This document shows, one piece after another, positions 14,681 to 24,358 of a stretch of 35,181 nucleotides of DNA. Within the stretch, counting starts at the first letter, position 1. Each line of letters starts with the position of its first letter. Below the pieces are notes generated by a model. It was not told where the DNA came from, ran no database searches, and worked only from the letters and a program-made list of their open reading frames with translations. Source of the stretch: Alphaproteobacteria bacterium (lineage in GTDB: Bacteria > Pseudomonadota > Alphaproteobacteria > Puniceispirillales > Puniceispirillaceae); NCBI GenBank assembly GCA_011525265.1, contig WTHV01000151.1, positions 1 to 35,181 of the forward strand. The letters are read 5' to 3'. The translations under genes and the position numbers were made by a program.

Positions 14681-17600
14681 ATGCATGTATTATTTGTTGA
14701 AAGACATGGCCTAGAGGAAACAGAACAGCCGGTTGATCTTGACCATCAGCCTGCTGATTTGGTTGTCTTGTCTTTCTCAGATAGTGATTTGGGCGCATTT
14801 GCGGCCGGATGGCATCGTGCCAATGAGGCGGCAAAAGAGGGGTTCCCTTCTTTGCGTCTTGCCAATTTGGCTGCGTTAAAGCATCCAGTTTCTGTTGATA
14901 CTTATTGTGAAAAAACGCTCTGCCATGCGCGTGCCATTTTGGTGCGCTTGATTGGCGGTGTGCCTTATTGGTCTTATGGCCTGCATCAGGTGGCCAAGCT
15001 TGCCAAAAAGCATAATATCGCATTTGCCGTTATACCGGCCGATGGTCGTCCTGATAAACAGCTTGATGAGATATCAAGCGTGCCTGTTTCAACATTGCGC
15101 CGTTTGCAACATTTTTGTGAAACAGGTGGCAAGGTGGCAGCACATGCGGCACTTGCCCAATTGGCCTTGGCAGGCGGCCTTTATGCCGGCCCTGTAAATG
15201 GCGCAAAAATTGTCGGTAATGTCGGCGGCTGGTCACCTGAACAAGATGTGTGTTGTCCTGTGATCTCTTGTGGTTTTACAGAGCGGCCGCGCATACTCAT
15301 TACCTTTTATCGCTCCTTTATCGCGGCGGCTGACCTGAAGCCCATTGCGGCATTATTTGACCAATTGCGCTCTCACGGCTTTGATGTGATGAGCTTGTTT
15401 GTGCCATCGCTAAAGGCCCCTGATGCGGCGCGATGGCTAAAGCGGCAAATCGCCTATTACAAGCCTGTTAGCATTGTCAATGCGACCTTCTTTTCTGGTA
15501 AGGGTAAATCTGGAGAATCGCCGCTTGATTGTGGTGATGTGCCTGTGTTTCAGCTTGCTCTTGCCACCTCTAACCGCCAAGCATGGCAAGAGGCTGATAG
15601 AGGTCTATCGCCCGCTGATATGGCAATGCATGTGGTGTTACCAGAGGTGGATGGACGCATTTTTGCAGGGGTTGTGTCTTTCAAAGAGCCAGAGGCCTTA
15701 GATGAAGGGTTGCAATTTGCCGCAATTGCGCATCAGCCAGAAGAGGCACGAATTAAGGCTGTCGCACAAAAAATTGCCAATTGGCATAAATTACAGACAA
15801 CCCGGCTTGATGAGCAAAAACCAGCTTTGATTTTATCGACCTATCCGGGGCGGCCTTGGCAAATGGCTCATGCCGTGGGGCTTGATGCGATACAATCTGT
15901 GGAATCAATTTTATCATTCCTAGGTCATATTGAAGAGGGCACAAAACTGAATCTTGAAGCCCGCTTGCAAGATGAGACCATTAGCTGGGACTTAGCCTCT
16001 TATCGGGCCGCCTTGCAGAGCTTGCCGCGTGAGTTACAAGAAAAGCTTGCCGAGATATGGGGCGCGCCTGAGGATGATGGGCTTGTCAAAAATGGCGCTT
16101 TTCACTTCCCTGCTGTGCGATGCCATAATGCGCTTGTGGCCTTGCAACCTGAAAGAGGGGATGTGGCAGACCGTGATGCTGATTATCATGATATCTCGCG
16201 AACGCCGTCTCATAGTTATGTGGCTTTTTACCTCTGGCTTCAAAAGGCGTATCAGGCAGATGCGATTATTCATGTTGGCGCGCATGGCACATTGGAATGG
16301 TTGCCTGGCAAGGCGGTTGCTTTATCAGATGCCTGTTGGCCAGAGGCTTTGGCAGGGCATTTGCCTATCATCTATCCGTTTGTCGTGAATGATCCGGGCG
16401 AGGCTGCTCAAGCAAAACGCCGTATTGCGGCTGTGACGATGGGCCATATTCCCCCGCCTTTGCGCGTCGCAGATGCCCCCGCTCAATTTAGCTATTTGGA
16501 ATCATTGCTTGATGAATATTCCAATGCAGATGGGCTTGATCCCAAAAGACGTGATCGCCTCAAAGATGAGATTCTCTCAGAGGCAAATGCCCTTCATATT
16601 TCCGCCGATCTTGGGCTTGGTGAAGAGAGCGACTCTGCTGAGGCTTTGACCAAAATTGACTCATTTGTCTGTGATATCAAAGAAAGCCAATTTGGTGATG
16701 GCTTGCATATTTATGGTGTTGGTGGGCAAGAGCAAAAAGCCTTTGAGACACAAGACTCAATTACCTCAGAGAGGCACGCTATTCAAAAGGCATTATCTGG
16801 CAAGCTGATTTCGGCAGGGCCTGCGGGCTCACCCTATCGCGGCAGAATGGATGTGCTGCCAACGGGGCGTAATTTATATGCCAGCGACCCGCTATCAGTG
16901 CCAACAAGAGCCGCCTATGCGCAAGGGGTGAAATTGGCAGATGAGCTTGTCCGTCGTAATCTGCAAGATAAGGGCGATTGGCCATCTGGTATCATTGTGG
17001 ATTTATGGGGCTCTGCGACCATGCGTACCGCAGGTGAAGAATTTGCGATGGCATTGCATTTATTGGGGGTCAGGCCGCTATGGAATGAGGGATCAGAGCG
17101 TGTCTCAGGGTTTGAAATCCTGCCTTTGGGCGTGTTGGATAGGCCGCGTATTGATGTGACATTGCGCGTCTCTGGCCTGTTCAGGGATGTCTTTCCAACC
17201 CTTTCGACCTTATTCCAGCAAGCGGTTGAGGCATTAAGGGAGCGTGATGAGCGCCCCGAACAAAACCCCTACATCACGCTTGAAGATGATGACACAGCGC
17301 GGATATTTGGCCCTGCGCCTGGCAATTATGGTCTTGGCATGGGTGATGCGCCTGATCGTCTTGATGAGGCAGGGCGCAATGCGGCTGCACAAGCTTGGAT
17401 TGCGGCAAGTGAATATGCGATTAATGGGGATGAGATCACGCCGAATAAAAAAGCGTTACTCGCCCGAATTAAACAAGCAGATAGCTTTGTCCATTTGCAA
17501 GATATGGCCGAAACAGATTTATTGCTTTCGGCTGATTATGCCGCGCATGAGGGCGGTTTTGCGGCGGCAAAGACTATAGTTGGCGGGTCTGCTAATTTGT

Positions 17601-17977
17601 ATCATCTTGATAATACCAACCCTGAAAAGCCAGTAGCGCGCAGTGTTTCTGAGGAAATTGCCCGTGTGGTCTATGCCCGTGCTAGCAACCCTGAATGGCA
17701 CGCAGGCATGATGCGTCATGGCTATCGCGGTGCGGCTGAGATTGCAGCAACCTTGATGCATATGGCAGCTTTTTCAAATTTGGCAGATGTTGTGGGCGGG
17801 CATTTATTTGATAAATTCCACGAGGCCACATTAGATAATGAGGATGTGGTTGCCTTTATGGAAGAGGCCAATCCTGAGGCTCTGGACGCCATGCGTGATT
17901 GTTTCAGACGCCTTTATGATTCTGGCCTATGGGATACAAAGCGGAACTCTATCAGAGCGACGCTTGAGGCGGTGTGA
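14681..17977 (+). CDS. cobN: Cobaltochelatase large subunit
   Basis: 1098 residues. With an AAA+ CobS/CobT motor it inserts Co2+ into hydrogenobyrinic acid a,c-diamide in the late-cobalt aerobic pathway. The start MHVLFVERHGLEE, the central HVGAHGTLEWLPGKAVALSD and the C-terminal EWHAGMMRHGYRGAAEIA region are typical of CobN. Some CobN proteins are longer (about 1275 in P. denitrificans), but this length also occurs and no frameshift is seen. The motor subunits are not in the window. Ends in a GTGTGATG overlap with cobG. Confidence 0.96.
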   Translation: MHVLFVERHGLEETEQPVDLDHQPADLVVLSFSDSDLGAFAAGWHRANEAAKEGFPSLRLANLAALKHPVSVDTYCEKTLCHARAILVRLIGGVPYWSYGLHQVAKLAKKHNIAFAVIPADGRPDKQLDEISSVPVSTLRRLQHFCETGGKVAAHAALAQLALAGGLYAGPVNGAKIVGNVGGWSPEQDVCCPVISCGFTERPRILITFYRSFIAAADLKPIAALFDQLRSHGFDVMSLFVPSLKAPDAARWLKRQIAYYKPVSIVNATFFSGKGKSGESPLDCGDVPVFQLALATSNRQAWQEADRGLSPADMAMHVVLPEVDGRIFAGVVSFKEPEALDEGLQFAAIAHQPEEARIKAVAQKIANWHKLQTTRLDEQKPALILSTYPGRPWQMAHAVGLDAIQSVESILSFLGHIEEGTKLNLEARLQDETISWDLASYRAALQSLPRELQEKLAEIWGAPEDDGLVKNGAFHFPAVRCHNALVALQPERGDVADRDADYHDISRTPSHSYVAFYLWLQKAYQADAIIHVGAHGTLEWLPGKAVALSDACWPEALAGHLPIIYPFVVNDPGEAAQAKRRIAAVTMGHIPPPLRVADAPAQFSYLESLLDEYSNADGLDPKRRDRLKDEILSEANALHISADLGLGEESDSAEALTKIDSFVCDIKESQFGDGLHIYGVGGQEQKAFETQDSITSERHAIQKALSGKLISAGPAGSPYRGRMDVLPTGRNLYASDPLSVPTRAAYAQGVKLADELVRRNLQDKGDWPSGIIVDLWGSATMRTAGEEFAMALHLLGVRPLWNEGSERVSGFEILPLGVLDRPRIDVTLRVSGLFRDVFPTLSTLFQQAVEALRERDERPEQNPYITLEDDDTARIFGPAPGNYGLGMGDAPDRLDEAGRNAAAQAWIAASEYAINGDEITPNKKALLARIKQADSFVHLQDMAETDLLLSADYAAHEGGFAAAKTIVGGSANLYHLDNTNPEKPVARSVSEEIARVVYARASNPEWHAGMMRHGYRGAAEIAATLMHMAAFSNLADVVGGHLFDKFHEATLDNEDVVAFMEEANPEALDAMRDCFRRLYDSGLWDTKRNSIRATLEAV

Positions 17978-19128
17978 TGGAACGCCCGCAAGCTAAGGGA
18001 TGGTGTCCTACGACATTGGTGCCTATGCAATCAGGCGATGGGTTGATTGTGCGCATAAAGCCTGCTTTTGGGCGTCTTACCTCTGACCAAGCAAAAGCAG
18101 TTGCTGATTTAGCACGCCTTTATGGCAATGGGTTTCTCGATATCACAAGCCGCGCCAATATACAGATAAGAGGCGTGGATGAGGCCGCGCTGCCCTCTCT
18201 TATCGCCGCGCTACAAGGTCATGATTTGGCAAGCACAGATGAGGCTCGTGATAGGTTGAACCTTATTCTTGCGCCTTTTACAGATGAGACGATGATAGGC
18301 TATCACTGCGCCAAACGTCTTTATGAGGCTACAGTCTCTTTGCCAGAATTACCTGCCAAATTTGGCTTTGCGATTGATACAGGCGAAAAGCGTATCATAG
18401 CTAATGCCTCAGCAGATATCAGGATAGAAACAGATCAAAGCGGCGCTCTTATCATTAGGTGTGATGGGTGCGATACAGGCTTTCAGACAAGCCTTGATAG
18501 GATGATAGGTGATATTCAAAAGGTTTTGGCGTGGTACCTTGCCCAAAAACAAGAGGGCGCACGATTGGCGCGCATGGCACAATACGCACATGCCCAAAAG
18601 GTGCCAAAAGACTTTCGTCTCATCACACCAAATGAAACGCAGGATGATGTGCGTGTAGGCGCTCGCAAAGATGCGGGCTATGATATTCTCGGTGTGCCCT
18701 TTGGCCAATGCCATGCCGATAGCTTGTCACAATTAGCGATGCACACAAAACAGATAGAGGTGACGGTGAACCGTTGCTTAGTGGTTGATACAGGCGCTGG
18801 TGCAAAGACTGATTTTATCACCAAGCCAGATGATGGCAGGCTTGCGGTGATAGCCTGCCCAGGTGCGCCTGCTTGTGCATCAGCGACAATGGCAACACGC
18901 AATTTAGCTGAAGAATTGGCAAGTAAGATTACGGCATCAGCGGGGCTTTCGTGCGATAAAACCTATCATATTTCTGGTTGTACCAAAGGGTGCGCCGCAC
19001 CGCGTGCAACTGATATTTGTATCATTGGTGATGGTGCGCATTATGCAATCATAGAAAATGGTTGCGCGTGGGAGCCGCCATCTATTACATCGCTATCAAG
19101 TGATGATGTGTTAAAGACAGTAAAATAA
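17977..19128 (+). CDS. cobG: Precorrin-3B synthase (O2-dependent monooxygenase)
   Basis: 383 residues from ATG 17977, which shares one base with the cobN TGA stop and has GAGG 7 nt upstream; GTG 17974 is a possible start. It resembles half of a nitrite/sulphite reductase: an N-terminal ferredoxin-like repeat (DGLIVRIKPAFGRL, FLDITSRANIQIRG) and the 4Fe-4S cysteines in CPGAPAC and GCTKGC. CobG uses O2 to hydroxylate precorrin-3A before ring contraction, so its presence marks the aerobic pathway. Confidence 0.95.
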   Translation: MERPQAKGWCPTTLVPMQSGDGLIVRIKPAFGRLTSDQAKAVADLARLYGNGFLDITSRANIQIRGVDEAALPSLIAALQGHDLASTDEARDRLNLILAPFTDETMIGYHCAKRLYEATVSLPELPAKFGFAIDTGEKRIIANASADIRIETDQSGALIIRCDGCDTGFQTSLDRMIGDIQKVLAWYLAQKQEGARLARMAQYAHAQKVPKDFRLITPNETQDDVRVGARKDAGYDILGVPFGQCHADSLSQLAMHTKQIEVTVNRCLVVDTGAGAKTDFITKPDDGRLAVIACPGAPACASATMATRNLAEELASKITASAGLSCDKTYHISGCTKGCAAPRATDICIIGDGAHYAIIENGCAWEPPSITSLSSDDVLKTVK

Positions 19129-19147
19129 AAGTAAGGGCGAGCGCGTA

Positions 19148-19777
19148 ATGCCACATATCTATGAAAAAAATGGGGCGGCCATTTATAGGGATTCTTTTGC
19201 GACAATCCGTGCTGAGGCACAATTAGCAGATTTTACGCCTGAAGAAGAAATTGTTGTTGTGCGCATGATCCATGCCGCTGGTCTCGTTGAATTAGCGCCA
19301 CACGTCAAATTCACACCCACATTTGCCATTGATGCCAGAGCAGCCCTAGAGGCAGGCGCGCCTATCTTATGTGATGCCAGAATGGTAAGCGAAGGCATCA
19401 CAAGAACAAGATTGCCTGCCAATAATGAGATTATCTGCACCCTTCATGACCCGAATGTGCGCCAGATGGCTAAAGAAGCAGGCAATACCAGATCAGCTGT
19501 GGCATTGGAATTATGGCGCCCACATCTTGAAGGGGCTGTTGTGGCAATTGGCAATGCGCCAACCGCGTTATTTCATCTTTTGAATATGCTTGAAGACCCT
19601 TCATGCCCACGCCCTGCGGCTATTATTGGCTGTCCTGTTGGTTTTATCGGCGCAAGAGAGAGTAAAGATGCGCTGATGGCAGCGCCGCCTGTGCCAAGCT
19701 GTATTGTCGAAGGTCGCCTTGGCGGCAGTGCGATTACAGTTGCAGCTGTGAATGCCCTTGCAAGCCGGATTGAGTAG
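19148..19777 (+). CDS. cobH: Precorrin-8X methylmutase
   Basis: 209 residues. Moves the C11 methyl group to C12, giving hydrogenobyrinic acid. The catalytic His is His42 in RMIHAAG, followed by GAPILCDARMVSEGI and the C-terminal GCPVGFIGARESK and RLGGSAITVAAVNALA, all typical of CobH/CbiC. ATG 19148 has AAGGGCGAG upstream, and the gene starts 19 nt after cobG. Confidence 0.96.
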   Translation: MPHIYEKNGAAIYRDSFATIRAEAQLADFTPEEEIVVVRMIHAAGLVELAPHVKFTPTFAIDARAALEAGAPILCDARMVSEGITRTRLPANNEIICTLHDPNVRQMAKEAGNTRSAVALELWRPHLEGAVVAIGNAPTALFHLLNMLEDPSCPRPAAIIGCPVGFIGARESKDALMAAPPVPSCIVEGRLGGSAITVAAVNALASRIE

Positions 19778-19783
19778 AGGCTG

Positions 19784-20515
19784 ATGACAGGTTTTGGAAC
19801 AATATATGGCGTTGGTTTAGGGCCAGGTCAGCTTGATTTGATGAGTGTGCGTGCTGACCGGCTTGTGCGTGGTGCAAAACATATCGCTTTTTTCCGAAAA
19901 GCAGGGCGCGCTGGTCATGCGCGTACATTGGCAGGGCCTCTATTGGCTGAGGGCGTGATTGAATTTGCGATGGAATATCCTGTGACAACAGAAATTCCGT
20001 TGAGTGATCCACGCTATAATCAGCAATTATCAGAATTTTATGAGGCCTGCTGTGCGCATATTATGGCAATCGCACAAGATGGTGAAGATGTGATTGTGCT
20101 ATGTGAGGGCGACCCGTTTTTCTATGGCTCATTCATGCATATTTATAATCGTGTGAAAGATCACTGTCCTGTTGAGGTGGTGCCTGCCATTACAGGGATG
20201 TCTGCGGCTTGGACTGCGACAGGGGCGCCAATTACATGGGGCGATGATGTACTAAGCGTGTTAATGGGCACGCTTGATAGGCAGACATTGGAAACACAAT
20301 TGGCACAGACCAATGCCGCTGTGATTATGAAAATCGGGCAAAATTTGCCAAAGGTGCGGCAAGCGCTTCAAGATTCTGGTCATTATGAGTCTGCTTATAT
20401 TGTGGAATATGCCGCAATGGAAAATCAAAGCGTGGCATTGCTATCTGATTATGACCAAGAACGGGCGCCTTATTTCTCGATTATCATTGTTCATGGGCAA
20501 GGGAGACGGCCATGA
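19784..20515 (+). CDS. cobI: Precorrin-2 C20-methyltransferase
   Basis: 243 residues of the class III (tetrapyrrole) SAM methyltransferase fold: N-terminal YGVGLGPGQLDLMSV glycine motif, CEGDPFFYGSFMHI and PAITGMSAAW. The FFYGSFMHI segment is characteristic of CobI/CbiL, which methylates precorrin-2 at C20. It begins 6 nt after cobH and overlaps cobJ by ATGA. Confidence 0.94.
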   Translation: MTGFGTIYGVGLGPGQLDLMSVRADRLVRGAKHIAFFRKAGRAGHARTLAGPLLAEGVIEFAMEYPVTTEIPLSDPRYNQQLSEFYEACCAHIMAIAQDGEDVIVLCEGDPFFYGSFMHIYNRVKDHCPVEVVPAITGMSAAWTATGAPITWGDDVLSVLMGTLDRQTLETQLAQTNAAVIMKIGQNLPKVRQALQDSGHYESAYIVEYAAMENQSVALLSDYDQERAPYFSIIIVHGQGRRP

Positions 20516-21276
20516 CTGGGCGCATAATGGTTGTAGGGCTTGGCCCCGGGCATGAGGGGCATATCACCCCACTTGTCAGTGAAGCGGTAGCGCGTGCCAC
20601 AGATGTGATTGGCTATATCCCGTATGTTGAGCGTATTGCCCCGCGTCAGGCACTGACGCTTCACCCAACTGATAATCGTGTTGAGGCAGAGCGTGCCCAA
20701 CATGCGCTAGAGCTGGCAGAAAAGGGGCGCCAAGTGCTTATCGTCTCATCTGGCGATCCAGGTGTGTTTGCTATGGCATCAGCCTTGTTTGAAGTCTTTG
20801 AGCGTGATAGCGCAAGATGGCAGGATATCGCGATTGAAATCTTACCGGGCATTACCGCCATGCTCGCCGCCGCATCAAGAGCAGGCGCGCCGCTTGGGCA
20901 TGATTTTTGCGTCATTAACCTCAGCAATAATCTAAAGCCATGGGCGATTATTGAAAAAAGAGTGCGTTGTGCGATTGAAGCTGATTTGGCAATGGCATTC
21001 TATAATCCGCGCTCTAAATCACGGCCGGCTGAGTTTGAAAAAACACTGACCTTATTAAAGACGCATTGCCAAGATGATAGGCCAATACTCTTTGCCAGAG
21101 CTGTTTCAACAGCTGATGAGGTCATTCGCGTTGTGCCTTTGTCGCAAACAACCCCTGATATGGCAGATATGAAGACAGTGGTCATTGTTGGCTCATCCCA
21201 AACGCGCGTCGTGTTGCAAGGTGATAAGCAATGGGTTTATACGCCGCGCTCTTATCCGTTTGATAACAGCCATTGA
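20512..21276 (+). CDS. cobJ: Precorrin-3B C17-methyltransferase
   Basis: 254 residues. Class III SAM methyltransferase that methylates C17 with ring contraction to precorrin-4. Visible features are VVGLGPGHEGHITP, IGYIPYVERI, VSSGDPGVFAMA, LPGITAMLAAASRAGAPLGHDF and FYNPRSKSR, all CobJ/CbiH hallmarks. Its last 25 nt overlap the end of cobK on the opposite strand. Confidence 0.95.
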   Translation: MTGRIMVVGLGPGHEGHITPLVSEAVARATDVIGYIPYVERIAPRQALTLHPTDNRVEAERAQHALELAEKGRQVLIVSSGDPGVFAMASALFEVFERDSARWQDIAIEILPGITAMLAAASRAGAPLGHDFCVINLSNNLKPWAIIEKRVRCAIEADLAMAFYNPRSKSRPAEFEKTLTLLKTHCQDDRPILFARAVSTADEVIRVVPLSQTTPDMADMKTVVIVGSSQTRVVLQGDKQWVYTPRSYPFDNSH

Positions 21277-21992
21277 TGAACAGCCTCAGATGAGGCGACC
21301 TCATCTCTTCCTGTGATGGCAGGGCGTGTAATCATGATGACCTCTATGCCAAGCGCTCTGGCGGCCGCGATTTTTGCATAAGCACCTTTGCCGCCTGCAT
21401 TTTTTGCCACAACCATATCAATCTTGTGATGGCGCATAAGGGCTATGTCATTTTCGGCTGTAAATGGCCCGCGCGATACTTCGATCACCTTATCAGGAAA
21501 CGCAGGCTCCACCGCAGGCGCATCAACAAGGCGCAGAAGATAAAAATGTTCTGGTTTGTGATAAAATTGGTCTAAATGCATGCGACCAATGGCAAGCATG
21601 ATACGCTTATTTTTTTCCGGCAGGGCATCAGCGGCAGCGGCTATATTTGGGACATTATGCCATTTATCATTTTCTTGTGCCTGCCATGCGGGGCGGGTGA
21701 GTGCGACAAGCGGAATATTGGCCTGCTCGCAGGCGGCAATTGCATTATGGCTCATCTGAGAGGCAAAAGGATGAGTAGCATCAACCACATGGGTAATATT
21801 CGCTGATTTCAAATAGGCCACAAGACCCGCAATACCGCCAAAGCCACCAATTCGTTTCTCGATAGGCTGGGGGCGCACTCTCTCAACGCGCCCTGCATAA
21901 GAAATAGTAGCTTTCACATCAGTTTTTGAGATATACTCCGCCAACGCAGATGCTTCTGTTGTACCACCTAGGATTAGGAGATTGTGCGGCAT
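21252..21992 (-). CDS. cobK: Precorrin-6A reductase
   Basis: 246 residues from ATG 21992 (AAGGG 9 nt upstream); the longer frame from 22019 would lie inside cobL. Rossmann-like start LLILGGTTEASALAEYI, then THVVDATHPFASQMS, RPAWQAQ and the C-terminal AKNAGGKGAYAKIAAARALGI typical of CobK/CbiJ. It reduces precorrin-6A with NADPH. It is the only minus-strand gene inside the big plus-strand run. Its start codon shares CATG (21990-21993) with the cobL start. Confidence 0.95.
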   Translation of the reverse strand: MPHNLLILGGTTEASALAEYISKTDVKATISYAGRVERVRPQPIEKRIGGFGGIAGLVAYLKSANITHVVDATHPFASQMSHNAIAACEQANIPLVALTRPAWQAQENDKWHNVPNIAAAADALPEKNKRIMLAIGRMHLDQFYHKPEHFYLLRLVDAPAVEPAFPDKVIEVSRGPFTAENDIALMRHHKIDMVVAKNAGGKGAYAKIAAARALGIEVIMITRPAITGRDEVASSEAVHQWLLSNG

Positions 21993-23190
21993 GAAAAGTG
22001 ACCCTTGGTTAATCATCATTGGTATGGATGGCGGTGGCTATGACCGCCTGTCAGCTGATGCACAACATCATATCCAAACAGCCAAATTTATTATAGGGCC
22101 AAAACGTCACTTGTCTATGTTGCCACCTGTTGGTGCCGTGACACAAGACTGGCCTGTGCCTTTTGTAGACGGGGTTGCCCTTTTGCTTGAAAAGCGGGGC
22201 ACACCGTCTGTTATGCTTGTGTCTGGTGATCCGTTTTGGTTTGGCGGCGGCACTTCAGTAACGGCGCATCTTCAGGGTGATGAGTGGCGCGCGCTTGCGG
22301 GACATAGCTGTTTTTCACTTGCCGCCTCTGAGATGGGATGGCCGCTTGAGCATGTGATGTGCCTTGGCTTGCATGCCGCGCCCCTATCTCGGATTCGTCC
22401 TCATTTGGCGCGCAGGCAAAAGATTATGGCGACCATGCGTGATGGTGCAGCGGTGCAGGATTTGATGCGCTATCTTGTCGAAACAGGTTTTGGCGAAACA
22501 CAAGTTACCTGCCTTGAATCATTAGGTGATAAGGCGCAGAAAACCATCTCAGGCCAAGCACAAAATTTAACAGATGCCAGCCTATCGCACCCCGTGATGG
22601 TGGCATTATTAATCGACGGTGAGGGGCGTGTTATGCCGCGCACTGCTGGTCTGTCTGATGACTGGTTTGACCATGATGGGCAAATCACAAAATCACCGAT
22701 TAGGGCTTTGACATTAAGCGCGCTTGCGCCAAAAGCGGGGGAGTATTTGTGGGATTTGGGGTCAGGCTCAGGTTCGATTGCGATTGAATGGCTGTTATCT
22801 GGTGCGTCACAGCGTGCGACAGCGGTTGAAAAACACGCCGATCGTGCCAAGAGGATTGAGCGCAATGCCATGGCTCTTGGTGTTGACCATCTTGACGTGG
22901 TGCATAGTGATATCAGTGCGGCGATTCATCAGCTACCTGTGCCTGATTGTATTTTTGTTGGCGGCGGCCTGAGAGAGGCGTTGCTCACAGAGCTATGGGA
23001 CCTTATGCCAAAAGGGGCAAGGCTTGTGGCCAATGGTGTGACGATTGAAACAGATCAGTTGTTAACAAAAGCCTATGGCACGTTGGGGGGACATTTAATG
23101 CGCCTTGAGAGTGCCTCTTTGCAACCAATTGGCACAATGAACGGGTGGAAGGCGGCCTACCCGATAACGCAATGGTCTGTCACAAAGTGA
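21991..23190 (+). CDS. cobL: Precorrin-6B C5,15-methyltransferase (decarboxylating)
   Basis: 399 residues, a fusion of a CbiE-type methyltransferase (about 1-205; IIGMDGGGYDRLS, LVSGDPFWFGGGTS) and a CbiT-type domain (about 206-399; SAM motif LWDLGSGSGSIAIEW near residue 250, then FVGGGLREALL). It methylates C5 and C15 and removes the C12 acetate carboxyl. ATG 21991 has AGGAG 11 nt upstream; a TTG at 21982 is too close to that site. The promoter, if any, must lie inside cobK. The stop overlaps the cobE start (TGATG). Confidence 0.95.
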   Translation: MKSDPWLIIIGMDGGGYDRLSADAQHHIQTAKFIIGPKRHLSMLPPVGAVTQDWPVPFVDGVALLLEKRGTPSVMLVSGDPFWFGGGTSVTAHLQGDEWRALAGHSCFSLAASEMGWPLEHVMCLGLHAAPLSRIRPHLARRQKIMATMRDGAAVQDLMRYLVETGFGETQVTCLESLGDKAQKTISGQAQNLTDASLSHPVMVALLIDGEGRVMPRTAGLSDDWFDHDGQITKSPIRALTLSALAPKAGEYLWDLGSGSGSIAIEWLLSGASQRATAVEKHADRAKRIERNAMALGVDHLDVVHSDISAAIHQLPVPDCIFVGGGLREALLTELWDLMPKGARLVANGVTIETDQLLTKAYGTLGGHLMRLESASLQPIGTMNGWKAAYPITQWSVTK

Positions 23191-23567
23191 TGGGTGGGGC
23201 GATCATCATTGGGTTTGGGTTTCGGCAATCTGCCACGCTGACAAGTTTCGAAGATGCTTTTTCCCAGATGGAGATGACCGCCTCTTGCGCAGGCATAGCT
23301 GTGCCAGATGATAAGATAGATCATCCGCATCTATTGGCTTTTGCTGAAAAAAAGGGGCTTAGGATTTTTGGTGTTTCCCAAGCAGTAATTGCCGTGATGA
23401 AGACACCAACCCAATCTCATATCATTAAACAAAAAAGACAGGTTGGAAGTGTTGCTGAGGCGGTGGCACTTGCTTTATTAAAGAAGCCAGCACGTATTGT
23501 GAGGACAAGGTGCATCTCACAAGATAGAAAAGCGGTATGTGCCGTTGCTGAAGGAGTGTTATTATGA
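23190..23567 (+). CDS. cobE: CobE, CbiG C-terminal-like cobalamin biosynthesis protein
   Basis: 125 residues from ATG 23190, which overlaps the cobL TGA; the frame upstream of it is inside cobL. It begins GGAIIIGFGFRQSATLTSFEDAF, has TASCAGIAVPDDKIDHPHLLAFA and the VGSVAEAVAL segment, as in the CbiG C-terminal/CobE family. The exact role of CobE is not settled; it may act around precorrin-4/-5 handling. It sits between cobL and cobM as in other alphaproteobacterial clusters. Confidence 0.88.
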   Translation: MGGAIIIGFGFRQSATLTSFEDAFSQMEMTASCAGIAVPDDKIDHPHLLAFAEKKGLRIFGVSQAVIAVMKTPTQSHIIKQKRQVGSVAEAVALALLKKPARIVRTRCISQDRKAVCAVAEGVLL

Positions 23568-24358
23568 CAGTGCATTTTGTAGGGGCCGGACCTGGTGCGC
23601 CTGATTTGCTGACAATCCGTGGTAGAGATATTATTGCCAAATGTCCCGTCTGTTTATATGCGGGCTCGCTTGTGCCAGAGGAACTGCTTGGCTATTGCCC
23701 TGATGGCGCAAAAATCATCAATTCAGCCCTTTTGGATCTTGATGCGATTATTGATGAATGTGTTGCAGCGACCAATGCTGGTCAAGATGTGGTGCGCTTG
23801 CATTCAGGTGATTTATCCATCTGGTCTGCGATGGGTGAGCAGATAAGACGCCTTCGTGAGGCTGGTGTGCCTGTGTCTGTCACACCCGGAGTGCCAAGTT
23901 TTGCGGCCGCGGCGGCGGCGTTACAGTCTGAGCTGACACTGCCGGGGTTGGCGCAATCTGTGGTTCTGACAAGAACACCCGGGCGAGCCTCTGCTATGCC
24001 AGAGGGTGAGAGCCTTGATAATTTTGCCAAGACAGGGGCAACGCTTGCCATTCATCTTTCAATTCATAATCTGAGCTATGTCACAGACAGCCTTATTCCC
24101 CATTATGGCGCGGCCTGCCCTGCGGCCATTGTCTATCGTGCAAGCTGGCCTGATCAAAAGATTTTGAAGGGCACCTTATCTGATATCCATGAGGGTTTGA
24201 CCAAAGAGATTGAACGCACAGCCCTGATATTGGTAGGCCCTGCCCTTGGCGGGGATGGGTTTGATGAAAGCTGTCTTTATGCCACCTATTATGATCGCAG
24301 GTTTAGACCGCAATCAGCACGTGATGAGATTAAAACACCTGAAGGGACAGACAAATGA
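23564..24358 (+). CDS. cobM: Precorrin-4 C11-methyltransferase
   Basis: 264 residues. Class III SAM methyltransferase with VHFVGAGPGAPDLLTIRG, CLYAGSLVPEELL, RLHSGDLSIWSAMGEQ and VTPGVPSFAAAAAAL, the CobM/CbiF pattern. It methylates precorrin-4 at C11. Overlaps cobE and cobB by ATGA on both sides. Confidence 0.96.
   Translation: MTVHFVGAGPGAPDLLTIRGRDIIAKCPVCLYAGSLVPEELLGYCPDGAKIINSALLDLDAIIDECVAATNAGQDVVRLHSGDLSIWSAMGEQIRRLREAGVPVSVTPGVPSFAAAAAALQSELTLPGLAQSVVLTRTPGRASAMPEGESLDNFAKTGATLAIHLSIHNLSYVTDSLIPHYGAACPAAIVYRASWPDQKILKGTLSDIHEGLTKEIERTALILVGPALGGDGFDESCLYATYYDRRFRPQSARDEIKTPEGTDK

Noticed and set aside
22470..22871. Minus-strand frame of 133 codons inside cobL
   Set aside because: It is antisense to the conserved CbiE/CbiT regions with low-complexity composition; no ribosome site or partner gene supports it.
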